Assembly (NCBI RefSeq): GCF_024397975.1
Contig: NZ_CP073745.1
Location: 3,808,501 to 3,872,500 of the forward strand
DNA from: Bacterioplanoides sp. SCSIO 12839
Lineage (GTDB): Bacteria > Pseudomonadota > Gammaproteobacteria > Pseudomonadales > Oceanobacteraceae
Reading direction: 5' to 3'
DNA length: 64,000 nucleotides
The notes under the pieces were generated by a model, which saw only the letters and a list, made by a program, of their open reading frames with translations, had not been told where the DNA came from and ran no database searches. The translations under genes and the position numbers were made by a program. The number at the start of each line of letters is the position of its first letter. Position 1 is the stretch's first letter. Below are positions 62,263 through 64,000 of the stretch, piece by piece.

Positions 62263-63710
62263 TGCATTTTAATGTGATCGCCCGGGTGCTGGGCATCTTC
62301 CTGATGTTGTTCAGCCTCACCACACTGCCACCACTGCTCATTTCCATGTGGTACAACGACGGAGCCACCCAGGCATTTGCCTCTGCCTTGTTGCTCACCT
62401 TCGGCATTGGTTTTATGAGCTGGCTGCCGGTGCGCCATGTACGCCACGAATTACGCACCCGCGACGGTTTTGTGATCACGGTACTGTTCTGGCTGGTACT
62501 GGCCTTTTCCGGCACCTTCCCGTTTATGCTGGCAGAAAACCCCGGACTGAGTTTTACCGACGCTTTTTTTGAGTCTTTATCGGGTTGGACCACTACCGGT
62601 GCCACCGTGATGACAGGCCTGGATGAGCTGCCTAAATCCATTCTCTGGTATCGCCAACAGCTGCAGTGGCTGGGCGGTATGGGGATTATTGTATTGGCCG
62701 TGGCGGTATTACCGATGCTGGGTATTGGTGGTATGCAGCTATTCCGGGCGGAAACCCCGGGGCCACTAAAAGATTCCAAACTGACACCACGCATCACCGA
62801 AACCGCTAAGGCATTGTGGTATATCTACCTAATGCTCACCATTGCCTGCGGGCTGGGTTATTGGATTGCTGGCATGAGTGCTTTTGATGCCATTGGCCAT
62901 GCCTTTGCCACGGTTGCGATTGGTGGCTTCTCCACCCACGATGCTTCGCTGGGATACTTTGACAGCGCTGTGATTGAGATGATTGCGGTGTTTTTTATGC
63001 TGGTGTCATCACTCAACTTTGCTCTGCACTTTTATGCCTGGCGTAACCGCTCACTGGGGCATTTTCTGGCTGACTCTGAATTGAAGTTCTTCTTTCTGGT
63101 GATTGGTGGCGGCATTTTGCTGACCATTCCTGCGTTGTATTTAACCAACACCTACGGCTGGCAAGATTCGCTACGATACGGCATTTTTGAAGTTGTTTCG
63201 GTGGCTACTACCACGGGGTTTGGTACCGCCGACTTCTCTGTATGGCCGGTCTTTTTGCCGGTATTGCTGTTTATGATGGCCTTTATTGGTGGCTGTGCCG
63301 GCTCTACCGGTGGCGGCATGAAGGTGATTCGGGTGTTATTAATTCACAAGCAAGGTATGCGTGAAATTAAACGGCTGATTCACCCCAACGCCATTATTCC
63401 GGTGAAAATTGGTAAGCAGTCGGTATCCGAGCGGGTGTTGGAAGCCGTGTGGGGGTTCTTCGCGGTGTACGTGATTACTTATATGGTGATGATGCTGGCC
63501 TTGTTAGCCACTGGGTTGGATCACGTGACGGCCTTCTCTGCCGTGGGCGCTTGCCTGAATAACCTTGGACCCGGATTGGGTGAAGTAGCCGCGCATTACG
63601 GCAATATCAGCGACGCCGCCAAGTGGATACTGTCGTTAACCATGTTGCTGGGCCGACTGGAAATTTTCACCTTACTGGTATTAATCAGCCCTGCGTTCTG
63701 GCGTAGCTAA
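62262..63710 (+). CDS. trkH: Trk potassium channel subunit TrkH
   Basis: This inner-membrane protein of 482 residues has about ten helices plus four pore loops. Filter-like segments are SLSGWTTTGATVMTG, ATVAIGGFSTHDASLG, VSVATTTGFGTADFS and SAVGACLNNLGPGLG. It takes up K+ with TrkA. It is coupled to trkA by a one-base overlap. In Pseudomonas and E. coli trkA follows rsmB too, but trkH adjacency varies. Confidence 0.95.
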   Translation: MHFNVIARVLGIFLMLFSLTTLPPLLISMWYNDGATQAFASALLLTFGIGFMSWLPVRHVRHELRTRDGFVITVLFWLVLAFSGTFPFMLAENPGLSFTDAFFESLSGWTTTGATVMTGLDELPKSILWYRQQLQWLGGMGIIVLAVAVLPMLGIGGMQLFRAETPGPLKDSKLTPRITETAKALWYIYLMLTIACGLGYWIAGMSAFDAIGHAFATVAIGGFSTHDASLGYFDSAVIEMIAVFFMLVSSLNFALHFYAWRNRSLGHFLADSELKFFFLVIGGGILLTIPALYLTNTYGWQDSLRYGIFEVVSVATTTGFGTADFSVWPVFLPVLLFMMAFIGGCAGSTGGGMKVIRVLLIHKQGMREIKRLIHPNAIIPVKIGKQSVSERVLEAVWGFFAVYVITYMVMMLALLATGLDHVTAFSAVGACLNNLGPGLGEVAAHYGNISDAAKWILSLTMLLGRLEIFTLLVLISPAFWRS

Positions 63711-63719
63711 CTATTAAAA

Positions 63720-63748
63720 AGCCCCAAAGCCACGGGAGCATTGGGGCT
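63720..63748. terminator. Terminator between trkH and the lpxL-like gene
   Basis: AGCCCCAA and TTGGGGCT form an 8-bp stem with an inner GC/GC extension, 10 bases after the trkH stop. The minus strand continues TTTTTAATAG, so it best terminates the convergent acyltransferase gene. The plus-strand U-tract is weak. Confidence 0.75.
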
Positions 63749-63811
63749 ATTGATAAAGCCGTCTCGGATTCAAAACACTCTGTTTAAGCTGCTTTTAATT
63801 CAGCACTCAGC

Positions 63812-64000
63812 TTAAGGTACTTTGGCAACTTTATAAGGATTAGGCTGCTCGTCCGGCTGACGCTTAAAGCGCTTGTACGTCCACTGGTATTGCTCCGGAC
63901 ACAGAGCAATACACTCGGCAATCCCCCGATTCATTGACGCTGCCGATACTTCGGCAACATCGGAGTACAACTCCTCATCCGGCTTCACAAAATAAATATC
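63812..64000 (-). CDS. C-terminal part of a LpxL/HtrB-type lipid A acyltransferase
   Basis: The frame is open from the right window edge to a TAA at 63812-63814 and gives 62 residues. ASMNRGIAECIALCPEQYQWTYKRFKRQPDEQPNPY is the typical end of late lipid A acyltransferases. The enzyme adds a secondary acyl chain to lipid A at the inner membrane. Pseudomonas has such a gene near trkA. The catalytic HxxxxE motif is outside the window. Confidence 0.85.
   Translation of the reverse strand, partial: DIYFVKPDEELYSDVAEVSAASMNRGIAECIALCPEQYQWTYKRFKRQPDEQPNPYKVAKVP

Overview
The window reads as a chromosomal segment of a marine-type gammaproteobacterium related to Pseudomonadales/Oceanospirillales. 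This is inferred from gene content and gene order: a yheS-like/TIGR02444/algP-like/rsd(algQ)/dsbB block, a gshA-tex-pckA-hslO-hslR-yrfG-nudE block, and a glnA-typA-aroE-hemF-tsaC-dprA-lysM-def-fmt-rsmB-trkA-trkH-lpxL-like block. All three resemble arrangements I recall from Pseudomonas aeruginosa and/or E. coli. I see no prophage, insertion sequence, integrase or CRISPR array. Coding density is high and most genes are housekeeping.

Layout. 1-2.8 kb: tail of an unknown gene, a PA4642-family small protein, an NhaC-type antiporter, a two-TM potassium channel and a YbaN-like membrane protein. 2.9-12.9 kb: an iron/heme acquisition island. On the minus strand lie an ECF sigma factor, a FecR regulator, a TonB-dependent receptor with a signalling (STN) domain and an 820-residue PKD-repeat lipoprotein. 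On the plus strand lie a HemO/PigA-type heme oxygenase and its own ExbB-ExbD-TonB. A near-consensus Fur box lies in front of the sigma gene. 12.9-23.2 kb: an A+T-rich PIN-like gene, then YheS-like ABC-F, TIGR02444, AlgP-like, ParA-like, WD40 lipoprotein, Rsd, DsbB, FliL-like and GshA. 23.2-30.5 kb: Tex, an SPFH protein, PckA and Hsp33.

30.7-38.4 kb is the most unusual part. A 1530-residue lipoprotein combines IPT/TIG domains, thrombospondin type-3 calcium repeats and a middle region resembling the calcium-binding and pore-forming part of anthrax protective antigen/binary toxin B. It is followed by a NarL/LuxR response regulator, Hsp15 and a membrane hybrid histidine kinase. These three extra genes interrupt an otherwise conserved nudE-yrfG-hslR-hslO-pckA order. 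The same C5-N4-G5 palindrome lies upstream of the lipoprotein and upstream of the regulator, so I propose one sensor-regulator-effector unit.

38.4-51 kb: YrfG, NudE, a second orphan hybrid kinase, LrgAB, tRNA-Leu(UAG), an AI-2E/PerM family permease, CpxRA, malic enzyme, a periplasmic solute-binding-like protein and TypA. 51-64 kb: glnA behind an exact sigma-54 promoter and an NtrC site, then the aroE-to-lpxL block.

A second cross-cutting signal is a family of small intergenic hairpin repeats at about 23.4, 26.0 and 60.8 kb. Their loops carry GGA in a context close to the published CsrA/RsmA consensus. One sits directly against the trkA start codon with the Shine-Dalgarno in its loop. Several genes need start corrections: ATG instead of an upstream in-frame TTG for the antiporter, the channel and the large lipoprotein; TTG for gshA and the PIN-like gene; GTG for the sigma factor, parA-like, typA and rsmB.
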